33,165 nucleotides of DNA. Origin: Firmicutes bacterium UBA4874. Lineage in GTDB: Bacteria > Bacillota > Clostridia > Caldicoprobacterales > DTU083. A model generated the notes under the pieces. It was given only the letters and a program-made list of their open reading frames with translations. It was not told where the DNA came from and searched no databases. Positions 1 to 8,910 of the stretch are shown here, piece after piece. The position numbers and the translations under genes were made by a program. Numbering within the stretch: position 1 is the stretch's first letter; each line of letters begins with the position of its first letter. Location of the stretch: contig DHDO01000002.1 in NCBI GenBank assembly GCA_002399435.1, positions 50,666 through 83,830 on the forward strand. Reading direction: 5' to 3'.

Positions 1-1464
1 GAGATTTCCCTGACACCCCAGACAGTGGGGCGCTTCAAGGGGCGTTTTGGGGACAATGTCGCCGTTCTTCACAGTGGTCTCTCGCTTGGGGAGCGTTATG
101 ATGAATGGAGAAGAATCCGGAATAATGAGGTGCAGATTGTCGTTGGGGCCAGGTCTGCCGTGTTTGCTCCCATGGAGCATCCTGGGCTGATCATCATAGA
201 CGAAGCTCATGAAGACAGCTATAAGTCCGAAGTGAGGCCGCGATACCATGCGCGGGATGTTGCAGCCAGGCGCTGTGCGACGGAAGGTGCTGTTCTGGTT
301 CTTGGCAGTGCCACACCGGCACTGGAGGACTACACCAGGGCATTGCGCGGGGAATATCAACTGGTGGAAATGAACGGGAGGGTGGACCACCGGGTGCTCC
401 CGCCGGTGGATACCATTGACATGCGCCGGGAATTGGAGCTGGGCAACCGCAGTATTTTCAGCCAGGAACTGTACCGTTCCCTTTGCGATACCCTTCGCCG
501 CGGCGAACAGGCAATCCTTTTGATTAACCGGCGGGGGTATGCGCAGTTTGTTTCCTGCAGAAGCTGCGGCGCTGTCATTAAATGCAGGAACTGCGATGTT
601 TCCCTGACCTATCATGCAAAGGAGCGGATGCTGAAATGCCATTACTGCGGCCATCAGGAACCTTATCCGAAAAAATGTCCGGAATGCGGCAGCCGCTATA
701 TCAAGAACTTTGGCCTGGGAACGCAAAAGGTCGAAGAGGAGCTGGGTAAGCTTTTTCCGTCCGCACGTTTGCTTCGGATGGACATGGATACCACCAGTCG
801 GAAGGGGGCGCATCACCGCATTCTGGATGCTTTCGGGAAAGGGGATTATGATATCCTGCTGGGAACCCAGATGGTTGCAAAAGGGCTGGATTTCCCCAAT
901 GTAACTCTTGTGGGGGTATTGGCAGCGGATGCTTCCCTGAACCTTCCCGATTATCGGAGCTGCGAAAAAACCTTTCAATTGATTACCCAGGTGGCCGGGC
1001 GGACAGGAAGGGGCAGAAAACCGGGACATGTGGTGGTCCAGTCCTACCAGCCGGAGCATTATGCCGTCGAATTTGCTTCGCATCATGATTACAGGGGATT
1101 TTACCGGAAAGAGATTGCTATCCGGCGACAATTTGATTATCCTCCTTTTTCCCATATTATTCGCATCCTGATCACCGGGGAAAAAGAAAGGGAATTGGCA
1201 CAATTCTCAAATAATATGGTAGAATGGATAAGGAAGCATATTGAAAGCGATATGCTTTTGAAGAGAGGGTTGCTGGATCTGGGTGCCTATCCCGCTCCGA
1301 TTGAGAGGATCAACAATAAATACCGATGGCAGGTTCTGGTTCGGATCCGGACGCAGCAGGGATACCGGGATCGATATCACATTCTGGCAGGGGAACTGTT
1401 AAAGACGTTCTATCCGACCCAATTTTCCATTACCCTGGATTTCAACCCCCTCAGCCTAATATAG
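1..1464 (+). CDS. priA: Primosomal helicase PriA (3' part, 5' end outside window)
   Basis: PriA is the 3'-5' superfamily 2 DNA helicase that reloads the replisome at stalled forks. The reading frame is already open at base 1 (EISLTPQTVGRF), so the N-terminal DNA-binding domain and Walker A lie upstream of the window. Visible are the DEAH box (codons 67-70), the eight zinc-binding cysteines in four CxxC pairs (codons 186/189, 195/198, 213/216, 226/229), the helicase motif GTQMVAKGLDFPNVTLVG and motif VI QVAGRTGRG. About 487 codons are present against roughly 730-830 for the whole family. It is followed after 16 bp by def, the usual Firmicutes order. The GTG at base 25 is internal, not a start. 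Family assignment is very secure. Confidence 0.97.
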   Translation, partial: EISLTPQTVGRFKGRFGDNVAVLHSGLSLGERYDEWRRIRNNEVQIVVGARSAVFAPMEHPGLIIIDEAHEDSYKSEVRPRYHARDVAARRCATEGAVLVLGSATPALEDYTRALRGEYQLVEMNGRVDHRVLPPVDTIDMRRELELGNRSIFSQELYRSLCDTLRRGEQAILLINRRGYAQFVSCRSCGAVIKCRNCDVSLTYHAKERMLKCHYCGHQEPYPKKCPECGSRYIKNFGLGTQKVEEELGKLFPSARLLRMDMDTTSRKGAHHRILDAFGKGDYDILLGTQMVAKGLDFPNVTLVGVLAADASLNLPDYRSCEKTFQLITQVAGRTGRGRKPGHVVVQSYQPEHYAVEFASHHDYRGFYRKEIAIRRQFDYPPFSHIIRILITGEKERELAQFSNNMVEWIRKHIESDMLLKRGLLDLGAYPAPIERINNKYRWQVLVRIRTQQGYRDRYHILAGELLKTFYPTQFSITLDFNPLSLI

Positions 1465-1480
1465 AAAAGAGTGATAGAGT

Positions 1481-1939
1481 ATGGCCTTAAGGAAGATTCG
1501 GAACTACCAGAAAGATGATATTCTTCGAAAAAAGGCGAAAGAAGTGACCAAAGTCGATGACAGGGTGCGGTTATTGATCTCGGATATGATTGATACCATG
1601 TATCACGCGGATGGAGTTGGTCTGGCCGCTCCCCAGGTCGGGATCCTGAAGCGGATTGTGGTGATTGACGTGGGCGATGGGGTTCATGCTTTGATTAATC
1701 CGGAGATTCTCCGTCAGTCCGGGGAGGAAATCGATTATGAGGGCTGTCTGAGCATCCCGGGCATCCGGGGGAGAGTCAAACGGCCTGCCCATGTTGTCGT
1801 AAGGGCTCTGGATCAGGATGGAAAGGAAACAGAGTTCGGGGCAGACGGACTGCTGGCCCGGGCTGTGTGCCATGAAACCGATCATTTGGATGGAATACTG
1901 TTCATTGATAAAGTCCTGCCGGAAACATTGGAGGGCTGA
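1481..1939 (+). CDS. def: Peptide deformylase
   Basis: Removes the N-formyl group from nascent proteins, using a metal ion (usually Fe2+). The 152-residue protein has all three family motifs: GVGLAAPQVG (residues 45-54), EGCLS (88-92, metal-binding Cys89) and HETDH (131-135, metal-binding histidines and catalytic Glu132). Length is normal for the short bacterial type. The start ATG has only a weak upstream purine stretch (AAAAGAGTGATAGAG), so translation may partly depend on coupling from priA. The next gene, fmt, makes the substrate group that Def removes; the two are adjacent with no gap, as in most bacteria. Confidence 0.97.
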   Translation: MALRKIRNYQKDDILRKKAKEVTKVDDRVRLLISDMIDTMYHADGVGLAAPQVGILKRIVVIDVGDGVHALINPEILRQSGEEIDYEGCLSIPGIRGRVKRPAHVVVRALDQDGKETEFGADGLLARAVCHETDHLDGILFIDKVLPETLEG

Positions 1940-2899
1940 GTGTTGAAAATAATCTTTATGGGTACCCCGGATTTTTCCATTCCTTCTGCAGATGCCGTTC
2001 AAAAGAGTGGAAATGATTTGATTGCCGTCGTGACGCAGCCGGACCGGCCAAAGGGCAGAGGAAAACAGGTTGTCTTTTCTCCCGTCAAGAAGTGGGCGGA
2101 GGAGAGGAATATTCCCGTTTTTCAACCGGTCCGGATAAAGGGGGATACAGCCTTTCTGGAACAAATCCGGCAGCTGCAGCCGGATCTGATCGTAACGGCT
2201 GCCTTTGGCCAGATTCTTCCAAAGGATTTTCTTGCCGTTCCTGCGCTTGGGTGCATCAATGTCCATGCATCCCTTTTGCCGGCATACAGGGGGGCTTCCC
2301 CCATTTCGCAGGCCCTCATCGACGGAGCGGACCGGACCGGCATATCCGTTATGTATATGGATGCAGGGATGGACACCGGTAATATCATCCAACAGGAGGA
2401 AATCCGGATCGCAGAGGAAGAAAATGCAGGACAACTTCATGACAGGCTCGCTGTTTTGGGCGGGCAGGTTCTTTCCCGGGTCCTGAAGCAGTTTGCAGGT
2501 GGGAAACCGGAAGGGGTTCCCCAGGATGCCGCAAAGGCAACCTACTGCAGCAAAATAGAGAAATCCATGGGCGAAATCCACTGGGAGGAAAAGGCTTCCA
2601 CTGTCCGGAACCTTGTACGGGGCCTGACGCCCTGGCCGGGTGCCTACACCTTTCTCCGGGAAACCCGCATGAAGGTATGGAAGGTCAGGAAGTGGGAATA
2701 CTTTACAAATAATACGGTTCCAGGTACGGTCCTTCAGGCGGACAGGAGTACGGGCCTGATCGTGGCCTGCCGGGACGGGGCCGTGCGCATTGTGGAGCTT
2801 CAGATGCCCGGCGGCCGGCCCATGTCAGATCTGGACTATCTGAAGGGCAACAGGATTGAGGTGGGCACTTGTCTGGGCAGGACAAAAAGCGGAGAATGA
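1940..2899 (+). CDS. fmt: Methionyl-tRNA formyltransferase
   Basis: Transfers a formyl group from 10-formyl-tetrahydrofolate to initiator Met-tRNA. The 319-residue protein shows the N-terminal hydrolase fold beginning MLKIIFMGTPDF, the catalytic triad region with Asn107, His109 (NVHASLLPAYRGASPI) and Asp145 (DAGMDTG), and a C-terminal OB-like domain. GTG at 1940 follows directly after the def stop codon. A TTG three bases later (1943) would give the more common MKIIF start and has better spacing from the GGAGG at 1930-1934, so either is possible. The stop codon overlaps the ATG of rsmB. Confidence 0.96.
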   Translation: MLKIIFMGTPDFSIPSADAVQKSGNDLIAVVTQPDRPKGRGKQVVFSPVKKWAEERNIPVFQPVRIKGDTAFLEQIRQLQPDLIVTAAFGQILPKDFLAVPALGCINVHASLLPAYRGASPISQALIDGADRTGISVMYMDAGMDTGNIIQQEEIRIAEEENAGQLHDRLAVLGGQVLSRVLKQFAGGKPEGVPQDAAKATYCSKIEKSMGEIHWEEKASTVRNLVRGLTPWPGAYTFLRETRMKVWKVRKWEYFTNNTVPGTVLQADRSTGLIVACRDGAVRIVELQMPGGRPMSDLDYLKGNRIEVGTCLGRTKSGE

Positions 2900-4272
2900 A
2901 TTCCAGGGAAACGGCTGTTTCCGGCGGGACACGGACACGGGTTCTGGCGCTGAAGATCTTGAAGGAAATCAATCAGGACGGAAAGTATGCCAATATTGCC
3001 CTGAAAGAAGGCCTGCGCGGGCAATCCCTTCCGGAAAGGGACGTTGCTTTTGTTACCCGGTTGGTGTACGGCACTCTGGAAAGGCAGATTGCCATTGATA
3101 CCCTTCTGAAGAAGCTTGCATCTCTACGGCGTGTGAATCCATGGGTCCTGAATATATTGCGGCTGGGAGCATATCAGATCCTGTATCTGGACCGGGTGCC
3201 GGACTCCGCCGCCTGCAACGAGGCGGGAAAGCTCTGTGGGATGCACGGGCTGTCCGCATTGAAGGGATTTGTGAACGGTGTTTTGCGCAATGTTTCCCGA
3301 AACAGGGAACGGCTTCTGGTTCCGGAGCCGGATCTTTCCCTGTCAGAAAAACTGGCCTTTCAATATGCATTTCCCCTGTGGCTTGTTAAAAAGTGGATTG
3401 CAGATTACGGGCCGGAACAGACAGAGATGATATTGAAACCTTTCCATACAGACGATGTGTCTGTGCGCGTCAACACAGGGAAGCAGTCCCCCGCTGTGCT
3501 GAAGGAGAGACTCACCCGATCGGGATTTCATGTGTCGGACGGGTATTATATGGAAGAGGCGCTTCGCATCCGGGATGCAGGGGATATTGAAGCAAATCCC
3601 TTTTATCAGGATGGATCCTTTGCCGTACAGGGGGAAAGCTCCATGCTGGACGCCTGTATTGTGGATCCGCAGCCCGGTGAGATACTGCTGGATGCCTGCA
3701 GTGCCCCAGGGAACAAGGCCATTCATATGGCCGAACGGATGAAGGGAAAGGGACAGGTGACTGCCTGGGATATCCATGAACACCGGGTTCGTTTGATACA
3801 GCAGAACTGTAAGCGCATGAATGCCCGGATTGTGGTGCCTTCCGTTCAGGATGCCTCGTCCTGTCAACCGGAGTTCCGGGAAAGGTTTGATCGGGTGCTG
3901 GTGGATGCCCCCTGCTCCGGCCTTGGTACGATTTCCAAAAAACCGGATATTAAGCTGAGGGTTCGACCGGAGGGATTATCCGGGCTTTCGGACCTTCAGG
4001 AAAGAATTCTGGAGGGTTGCAGCTGTTATGTGAAACCAGGAGGAGTCCTTGTATACAGTACCTGTACCATCAATCCTCAGGAGAATGAGGATGTGGTCTG
4101 CCGGTTGCTGAAGAAAAGGCGGGACTTCGTTCTGGAGGATCCGCTGCCCTGGCTGCCGGATGCCCTGCGGTCCACGGTGCGGGGCCGGATGATCCAACTG
4201 ATTCCATCCCGTGATCATATGGATGGGTTTTTTATCGCCAGGCTAAGGAGGAAGAATGGAGTTGACAAGTAA
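2896..4272 (+). CDS. rsmB: 16S rRNA (cytosine-967-C5)-methyltransferase RsmB
   Basis: SAM-dependent RNA m5C methyltransferase of the Sun/RsmB family, with an N-terminal NusB-like helical domain (residues about 10-150) and a C-terminal Rossmann methyltransferase. Key motifs, counted from ATG 2896: SAM-binding DACSAPG (266-272), DAPCSGLG (337-344, Cys340) and YSTCT (Cys390); the two cysteines are the release and nucleophile residues of the family. I chose ATG 2896 (458 aa) because it forms an ATGA overlap with the fmt stop and fits the family N-terminus. A TTG at 2869, preceded by GAGGTG, would add nine residues and cannot be excluded. Confidence 0.95.
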   Translation: MNSRETAVSGGTRTRVLALKILKEINQDGKYANIALKEGLRGQSLPERDVAFVTRLVYGTLERQIAIDTLLKKLASLRRVNPWVLNILRLGAYQILYLDRVPDSAACNEAGKLCGMHGLSALKGFVNGVLRNVSRNRERLLVPEPDLSLSEKLAFQYAFPLWLVKKWIADYGPEQTEMILKPFHTDDVSVRVNTGKQSPAVLKERLTRSGFHVSDGYYMEEALRIRDAGDIEANPFYQDGSFAVQGESSMLDACIVDPQPGEILLDACSAPGNKAIHMAERMKGKGQVTAWDIHEHRVRLIQQNCKRMNARIVVPSVQDASSCQPEFRERFDRVLVDAPCSGLGTISKKPDIKLRVRPEGLSGLSDLQERILEGCSCYVKPGGVLVYSTCTINPQENEDVVCRLLKKRRDFVLEDPLPWLPDALRSTVRGRMIQLIPSRDHMDGFFIARLRRKNGVDK

Positions 4273-5401
4273 TCCAAACAATAACATGTCATCGGGGAAA
4301 AGGGATATTCTGAACCTGTCCCCGGAGGAATTGAAGGAAGAAATGACAGTTATGGGCGAGAAGCCTTTCCATGCCGGTCAGATTACCAGATGGCTGTATA
4401 AGGGAACGACATCCTTTCAGGAAATGTCAGATTTGTCCGGATCCCTGCAGAGTAAGCTGGACAGCCGGTTCGTCATAGGAACGCTGCAGCAGCTGAAACG
4501 GCTGGTTTCTTCCGATCATCAGGCGATAAAATATTTGTATTTGCTTTTGGATGATAATATAATAGAATGTGTTGTGCTGAAGTATCATCACGGCGTCACA
4601 CTTTGTCTGTCCACACAGGTGGGATGTGCCATGGGCTGCCGCTTTTGTGCCTCCACCCGGGGCGGTCTGGTACGGAATCTGACCGCCGGTGAAATGGTGG
4701 CTCAGGTTCTTTCCGTTCAGCGTGATCATGGTTTGGGGGATATCGGAGGTTTGGTCCTCATGGGCTGTGGAGAGCCGCTGAACAACTATGCCGACGTACT
4801 GAAGTTTATCCGGCAGATCCATGATCCGGGGGGATTTGACATGGGGTATCGAAATATCACATTATCCACCTGTGGGCTGGTTCCACAAATGCGCCGCCTG
4901 GCGGAAGAAGGCCTCAGTATTAATCTTGCGGTTTCCCTTCATGCGCCGAGCGATGTCCTGCGCAGGAAGATCATGAAGGTTGCGAATGCATACACCATAC
5001 AGGAGGTTGTGGACGCCGGCAGATATTATTATGAGAAAACCGGCCGGCGGGTTACCTTTGAGTATACCCTGATTGATGGATTGAACGACAGGCCGGAGCA
5101 CGCCAGGGAACTTGCCGCTCTTTTGGACGGGTTTCCCTGCCATATCAATCTGATCCCTTTAAACGAGAACGGAGAGGATGGTCTCAGGCGCAGCAGTGAA
5201 AGATCCGTTCGTCGTTTTGAAACGGAACTGGAGCATGCCGGGAAAAATGTAACCCGCAGACGGGAACTGGGACTGGATATCCAGGGTGCCTGCGGTCAGC
5301 TGAAAGCCGCTTATCTGGAAAGGAAACAGGATGGATTGAGGAGGTCGGATCATGGAATACGGGGCATACAGTCACCAGGGAATTCGCAGGGAAACCAATG
5401 A
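4256..5401 (+). CDS. rlmN: Dual-specificity 23S rRNA/tRNA adenine-C2 methyltransferase RlmN
   Basis: Radical-SAM methyltransferase that makes 2-methyladenosine in 23S rRNA (A2503) and some tRNAs. The iron-sulfur motif CxxxCxxC is Cys124/Cys128/Cys131 (CAMGCRFC); the methyl-carrying cysteine is Cys346 in GACGQL. The usual MGxGEP motif reads MGCGEP (169-174). The start overlaps rsmB by 17 bp and has AAGGAGG at good spacing. The protein is 381 aa and runs about 30 residues past GACGQL, with the final 50 bp lying inside the phosphatase gene that follows; this polar tail (LRRSDHG...) looks like read-through of a downstream start region rather than a conserved domain. Confidence 0.96.
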   Translation: MELTSNPNNNMSSGKRDILNLSPEELKEEMTVMGEKPFHAGQITRWLYKGTTSFQEMSDLSGSLQSKLDSRFVIGTLQQLKRLVSSDHQAIKYLYLLLDDNIIECVVLKYHHGVTLCLSTQVGCAMGCRFCASTRGGLVRNLTAGEMVAQVLSVQRDHGLGDIGGLVLMGCGEPLNNYADVLKFIRQIHDPGGFDMGYRNITLSTCGLVPQMRRLAEEGLSINLAVSLHAPSDVLRRKIMKVANAYTIQEVVDAGRYYYEKTGRRVTFEYTLIDGLNDRPEHARELAALLDGFPCHINLIPLNENGEDGLRRSSERSVRRFETELEHAGKNVTRRRELGLDIQGACGQLKAAYLERKQDGLRRSDHGIRGIQSPGNSQGNQ

Positions 5402-6095
5402 AGACCATTACTATATCCCAAAGAACGTTTCGGAGCAGCCGGGCGTTCTGATTGTGGCAGACGGCATGGGAGGGCATAATGCCGGTGATCTGGCAAGCCG
5501 CATCGCTGTGGAGGAGATTTGTTCCTATTTTAAGCGGTCCCGATCTTCGGATGATTTGCTCAGTGTCATCCACGAATCCATACAGGAGGCCAACAGCAGG
5601 GTATATGCCATGTCCGGGACGGACATCCGTTATTCCGGGATGGGAACAACGCTGACCATGGCCGTATTTGAAGGAAACCGTTTCCTTGTGGCCAATATCG
5701 GGGACAGCAGATGTTATCTGTTGCGCGGGGGGACGGCCCGTCAGATCACCCGGGATCATTCCCTGGTTCAGGAGCTGCTGGACAACGGGAGCATTACCCG
5801 GGATGAGATGAACCTGCACCCGAAAAAAAATGTGATCACCCGGGCACTGGGTACGGAGCAATCCCTTCGCGTGGATTGTTTTGAAGAAAATCTGGAGGAT
5901 GAGGATATTGTTCTTCTGTGCACGGATGGGCTGATTAACTATGTTCATCTGGAAGACTATGTACCAAATCTGCCGACGAATCTCTCCATGGTAAGGCTGA
6001 CGCAGATTCTGGGGAACGAGGCCCTGTCCGCAGGCAGCACCGATGATATCACAATTGTGGCGGCAAGATACGTTCCGGATGGAGGAAAGAGGTGA
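5352..6095 (+). CDS. prpC: PP2C-family Ser/Thr protein phosphatase (Stp/PrpC)
   Basis: Metal-dependent phosphatase that reverses phosphorylation by the PASTA kinase encoded next to it. The 247-residue protein has the PP2C metal-ligand set: Asp18 (RRETNEDH), Asp37-Gly38 (VADGMGGH), Asp192 (CTDGL) and the C-terminal Asp231/Asp232 (STDDIT, where most members have DN). There is no membrane segment, so it should be cytoplasmic. The start ATG has GAGGAGG seven bases upstream and lies 50 bp inside rlmN. Its stop codon overlaps the kinase start (TGATG), so phosphatase and kinase are likely made in fixed proportion. Confidence 0.96.
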   Translation: MEYGAYSHQGIRRETNEDHYYIPKNVSEQPGVLIVADGMGGHNAGDLASRIAVEEICSYFKRSRSSDDLLSVIHESIQEANSRVYAMSGTDIRYSGMGTTLTMAVFEGNRFLVANIGDSRCYLLRGGTARQITRDHSLVQELLDNGSITRDEMNLHPKKNVITRALGTEQSLRVDCFEENLEDEDIVLLCTDGLINYVHLEDYVPNLPTNLSMVRLTQILGNEALSAGSTDDITIVAARYVPDGGKR

Positions 6096-8035
6096 TGTCC
6101 TTGGTGGGTAAAATGCTGGGAGGCCGATACGAATTACTTGAAAAAATAGGAGAAGGCGGCATGGCTGTGGTGTATAAAGCCAAATGCCACTTTTTGAACC
6201 GATATGTGGCGGTGAAGATTTTACGGCCGGAGCTGGTGGAAAATAAGGAGTTTCTTGCCCGATTCCAGCGGGAATCCCAATCAGCTGCCAGCCTTTCTCA
6301 TCCCAATATTGTAAATATCTATGATGTTGGACAGGAGGACGAAATCCACTACATCGTAATGGAGTATGTCAATGGGAAAACCCTGAAGGAATATATCCGT
6401 GAAAAGGGCAGGCTGACCGCCGAAGACACGGTCCGGATTGGTTCCCAGATCTGCTCTGCACTGCATCATGCGCACAGCCGCAATATTATCCACCGGGATA
6501 TCAAGCCCCAGAATATCCTGCTGAGCGAAGACGGTACGGTGAAGGTTGCGGATTTTGGCATTGCCAGGGCTGTCACCTCTGCTACCGTTACCATGGCCGG
6601 CGCGGATGTCATCGGTTCCGTGCATTATTTTTCCCCGGAACAGGCAAGGGGAGGCCATGTGGACAAAAAATCCGATATTTACTCCCTGGGGATTGTTTTG
6701 TATGAAATGGTAACCGGGGTGGTTCCCTTTGAAGGAGACAGTGCCGTTTCCGTCGCCCTGAAACATATACAGGAGAAGGTAACGCCTCCGGGGGAGATCA
6801 ATCAGGATATTCCAAAAAGCATTCAATATATCATAGAAAGAGCGATCGAAAAGGATTGCAACAAACGGTATGATGATGCGGATGAAATGCGTTCGGATCT
6901 GAATCGGGCATTGAAAGAACCGGATGGCAAGTATGTAAAGCGCTTTGTGGAAAACGATCAGGCAACGCGTATTTTGCCGGCCATTCACGATCCGGGACAT
7001 CCGGAGGAAGACAAACAAGGGAAATCCCGTGGGGATTCGTCCCCGGATCCGGAGGAAAAGGACGCCGGGAAAAGGCGCGGCCGGATTGGGAACAGGATCA
7101 TCGTTGGTGTGATACTCGTTGCCTTTCTTGTCCTGTTTTTTATGCTGCGGGGCATCTATCTGCGGGAATTTGCCCGTAAGGATACCATAGTGCCCGGCGT
7201 GGTGGGATATGACGAGAAGGCTGCCAATAAGATGCTGAAGGGCAAAGGCCTTGTCATGAAAGTTGTACAATGGAAAAACAGCGATACGGTACCGAGAGGT
7301 CAGATCCTGTTTCAGGACCCTTCGGAAGGTCAGACGGTCAAGTCGGACAGTTCTGTGGAGGTTACTGTCAGTGATGGTGTGAAAAAGGTGACAGTACCGG
7401 ATGTGGAGAATCTGCCGCAGAGGAATGCGGAAATCAAACTGGAGGACGCCGGATTGAAGGTGGGGACGCCGGAATATGTGGACAGTGACAAGGTCAGTGG
7501 TTATGTGGTAAAACAGGACCCCTCCGCATATACAAAAGAGGTTCCGGTGGGGACGGAGGTTCGCCTTTTTGTCAGTACAGGCCCCAGGGATCATATGACA
7601 GAGGTGGACAAGGTGATTGATCTGCAGGAAGATATGGCCCAGGAGCTGCTTCGAAAAGCGGGACTGGATTCCAATATCATAAGGGAGTACAATGACGAGG
7701 TCGAAACCGGGGTGGTATATCAGCAGTCCCCCGATCCCGGAACCAATGTGGAAAAAGGCAGAAAGGTGGATGTATGGGTCAGTTTGGGAAAGAAGGTTAT
7801 CAGCCATAAAAAGATGACCATTGAATTGACCGGTACCGGCGAAAAGGTTCGGGTGCAGGTGGTTCGCGCTTCAGATGACAAGGTGATGTATGATGAAGAG
7901 CACAGGCCTTCGGATGGAGCGGTTCAGATTCCTCTGGAGGACAGTGGAGTACAGAGTTATGCCATCTGGATTGACAATGTTTATCAGGGAACACGGACTC
8001 TGGATTTTTCCAGGAAGGAAAGGGAACGGGAATGA
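6095..8035 (+). CDS. prkC: Membrane Ser/Thr protein kinase with PASTA repeats (PrkC/Stk)
   Basis: Hanks-type kinase that senses muropeptides or lipid II and regulates growth, wall synthesis and, in spore formers, germination. Visible in order: glycine loop GEGGMAVVYKA (about 20-30), Lys41 of VAVKIL, HRDIKPQN (about 133-140), DFGIARA (about 153-159), SPEQARG; one transmembrane helix near residues 335-352; then three extracellular PASTA repeats (about 364-432, 433-500, 502-570). A further roughly 75-residue beta-rich, Lys/Glu-rich C-terminal domain follows. ATG 6095 overlaps the phosphatase stop; GTG 6092 and GTG 6107 are alternatives. 646 aa, normal for Clostridia. Stop overlaps rsgA by ATGA. 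Confidence 0.96.
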   Translation: MSLVGKMLGGRYELLEKIGEGGMAVVYKAKCHFLNRYVAVKILRPELVENKEFLARFQRESQSAASLSHPNIVNIYDVGQEDEIHYIVMEYVNGKTLKEYIREKGRLTAEDTVRIGSQICSALHHAHSRNIIHRDIKPQNILLSEDGTVKVADFGIARAVTSATVTMAGADVIGSVHYFSPEQARGGHVDKKSDIYSLGIVLYEMVTGVVPFEGDSAVSVALKHIQEKVTPPGEINQDIPKSIQYIIERAIEKDCNKRYDDADEMRSDLNRALKEPDGKYVKRFVENDQATRILPAIHDPGHPEEDKQGKSRGDSSPDPEEKDAGKRRGRIGNRIIVGVILVAFLVLFFMLRGIYLREFARKDTIVPGVVGYDEKAANKMLKGKGLVMKVVQWKNSDTVPRGQILFQDPSEGQTVKSDSSVEVTVSDGVKKVTVPDVENLPQRNAEIKLEDAGLKVGTPEYVDSDKVSGYVVKQDPSAYTKEVPVGTEVRLFVSTGPRDHMTEVDKVIDLQEDMAQELLRKAGLDSNIIREYNDEVETGVVYQQSPDPGTNVEKGRKVDVWVSLGKKVISHKKMTIELTGTGEKVRVQVVRASDDKVMYDEEHRPSDGAVQIPLEDSGVQSYAIWIDNVYQGTRTLDFSRKERERE

Positions 8036-8910
8036 AATCCGGAGTGATCCTCCGGGGGATCGGTGGTTTTTATGACGTCCTTTCCGGTGGAGAAGTTTTC
8101 CGCTGCAGGGCCAGGGGACGGTTTCGCAGGCTGGGGATCTCTCCCATGGTGGGGGATCGGGTGCGCTTTCAGCCGGAAACGGAGATATCCGAGGGGATTA
8201 TGGAGGAGATTCTTCCCCGGAGGAATGCCATGAAACGGCCGGCAGTGTCCAATGTGGACCATTTGGCTGTCGTGCTGGCGGCAGTGGATCCCAAACCGGA
8301 TCTTTTTCTGGTGGATAAACTGCTTATCACGGCGGAACGGACGCAGATTTCGCCATTGCTTGTTTTCAACAAGACAGATCTGGCAGGTTCGGAGGAAGAA
8401 ATGGCCTTCCGGGCCGAATATGACCGGACAGGATATCCAATCCATTCTATTTCCGGAAAATTCAATATCGGCATGGGGGAACTGAGTCAGGCCCTGCAGG
8501 GAATAACCGTTCTGGCCGGGCAGTCCGGTGTCGGGAAATCCTCCATTATCAACAAACTCCGTCCGGATGCCCATCTGGAAACCGGTGTACTCAGTGAGAA
8601 GATAAAGAGGGGAAAAAATACGACCCGCCGGGTTGAATTGATTTCTTTGCCAGGCGGCGGCATGATTGCGGATACGCCAGGCTTCAGCCGGATGGATCTT
8701 CTGGAATTGGATCCGGCGCATCTGGCAGGGTACTATCCGGAATTCCGTGCCTGTCGGACGGAGTGCCAGTTTCAGGGATGCCTGCATATGGCGGAACCGG
8801 GATGTGCGATCCGTCGTGGTGTGGAGGAAGGTAAAATCCCTTCCGGGCGCTATGGCCGGTATCGGAAACTGATCGAAGAAATCAGGGAAAACAGGAGGGA
8901 TACATGGTGA
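8032..8910 (+). CDS. rsgA: Ribosome small-subunit GTPase RsgA
   Basis: Circularly permuted GTPase that checks late 30S assembly. An N-terminal OB fold (about 1-70) is followed by the permuted G domain with G4 NKTDL (113-117) before G1 GQSGVGKSS (163-171) and G3 DTPG (214-217). The C-terminal zinc site is Cys245, Cys250, His252, Cys258 (CxFxxCxHxxEPGC pattern). 292 residues is the standard length. ATGA overlap with the kinase gene upstream and a 7 bp overlap with rpe downstream. In B. subtilis the homologous protein is a PrkC substrate, which fits this conserved neighbourhood. Confidence 0.97.
   Translation: MKSGVILRGIGGFYDVLSGGEVFRCRARGRFRRLGISPMVGDRVRFQPETEISEGIMEEILPRRNAMKRPAVSNVDHLAVVLAAVDPKPDLFLVDKLLITAERTQISPLLVFNKTDLAGSEEEMAFRAEYDRTGYPIHSISGKFNIGMGELSQALQGITVLAGQSGVGKSSIINKLRPDAHLETGVLSEKIKRGKNTTRRVELISLPGGGMIADTPGFSRMDLLELDPAHLAGYYPEFRACRTECQFQGCLHMAEPGCAIRRGVEEGKIPSGRYGRYRKLIEEIRENRRDTW

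Noticed and set aside
6281..7807. A 508-codon minus-strand ORF across the PASTA kinase gene
   Set aside because: Antisense to an unmistakable kinase; His/Ile-rich translation typical of reverse reading. The long open frame reflects scarcity of TTA, CTA and TCA codons on the coding strand.
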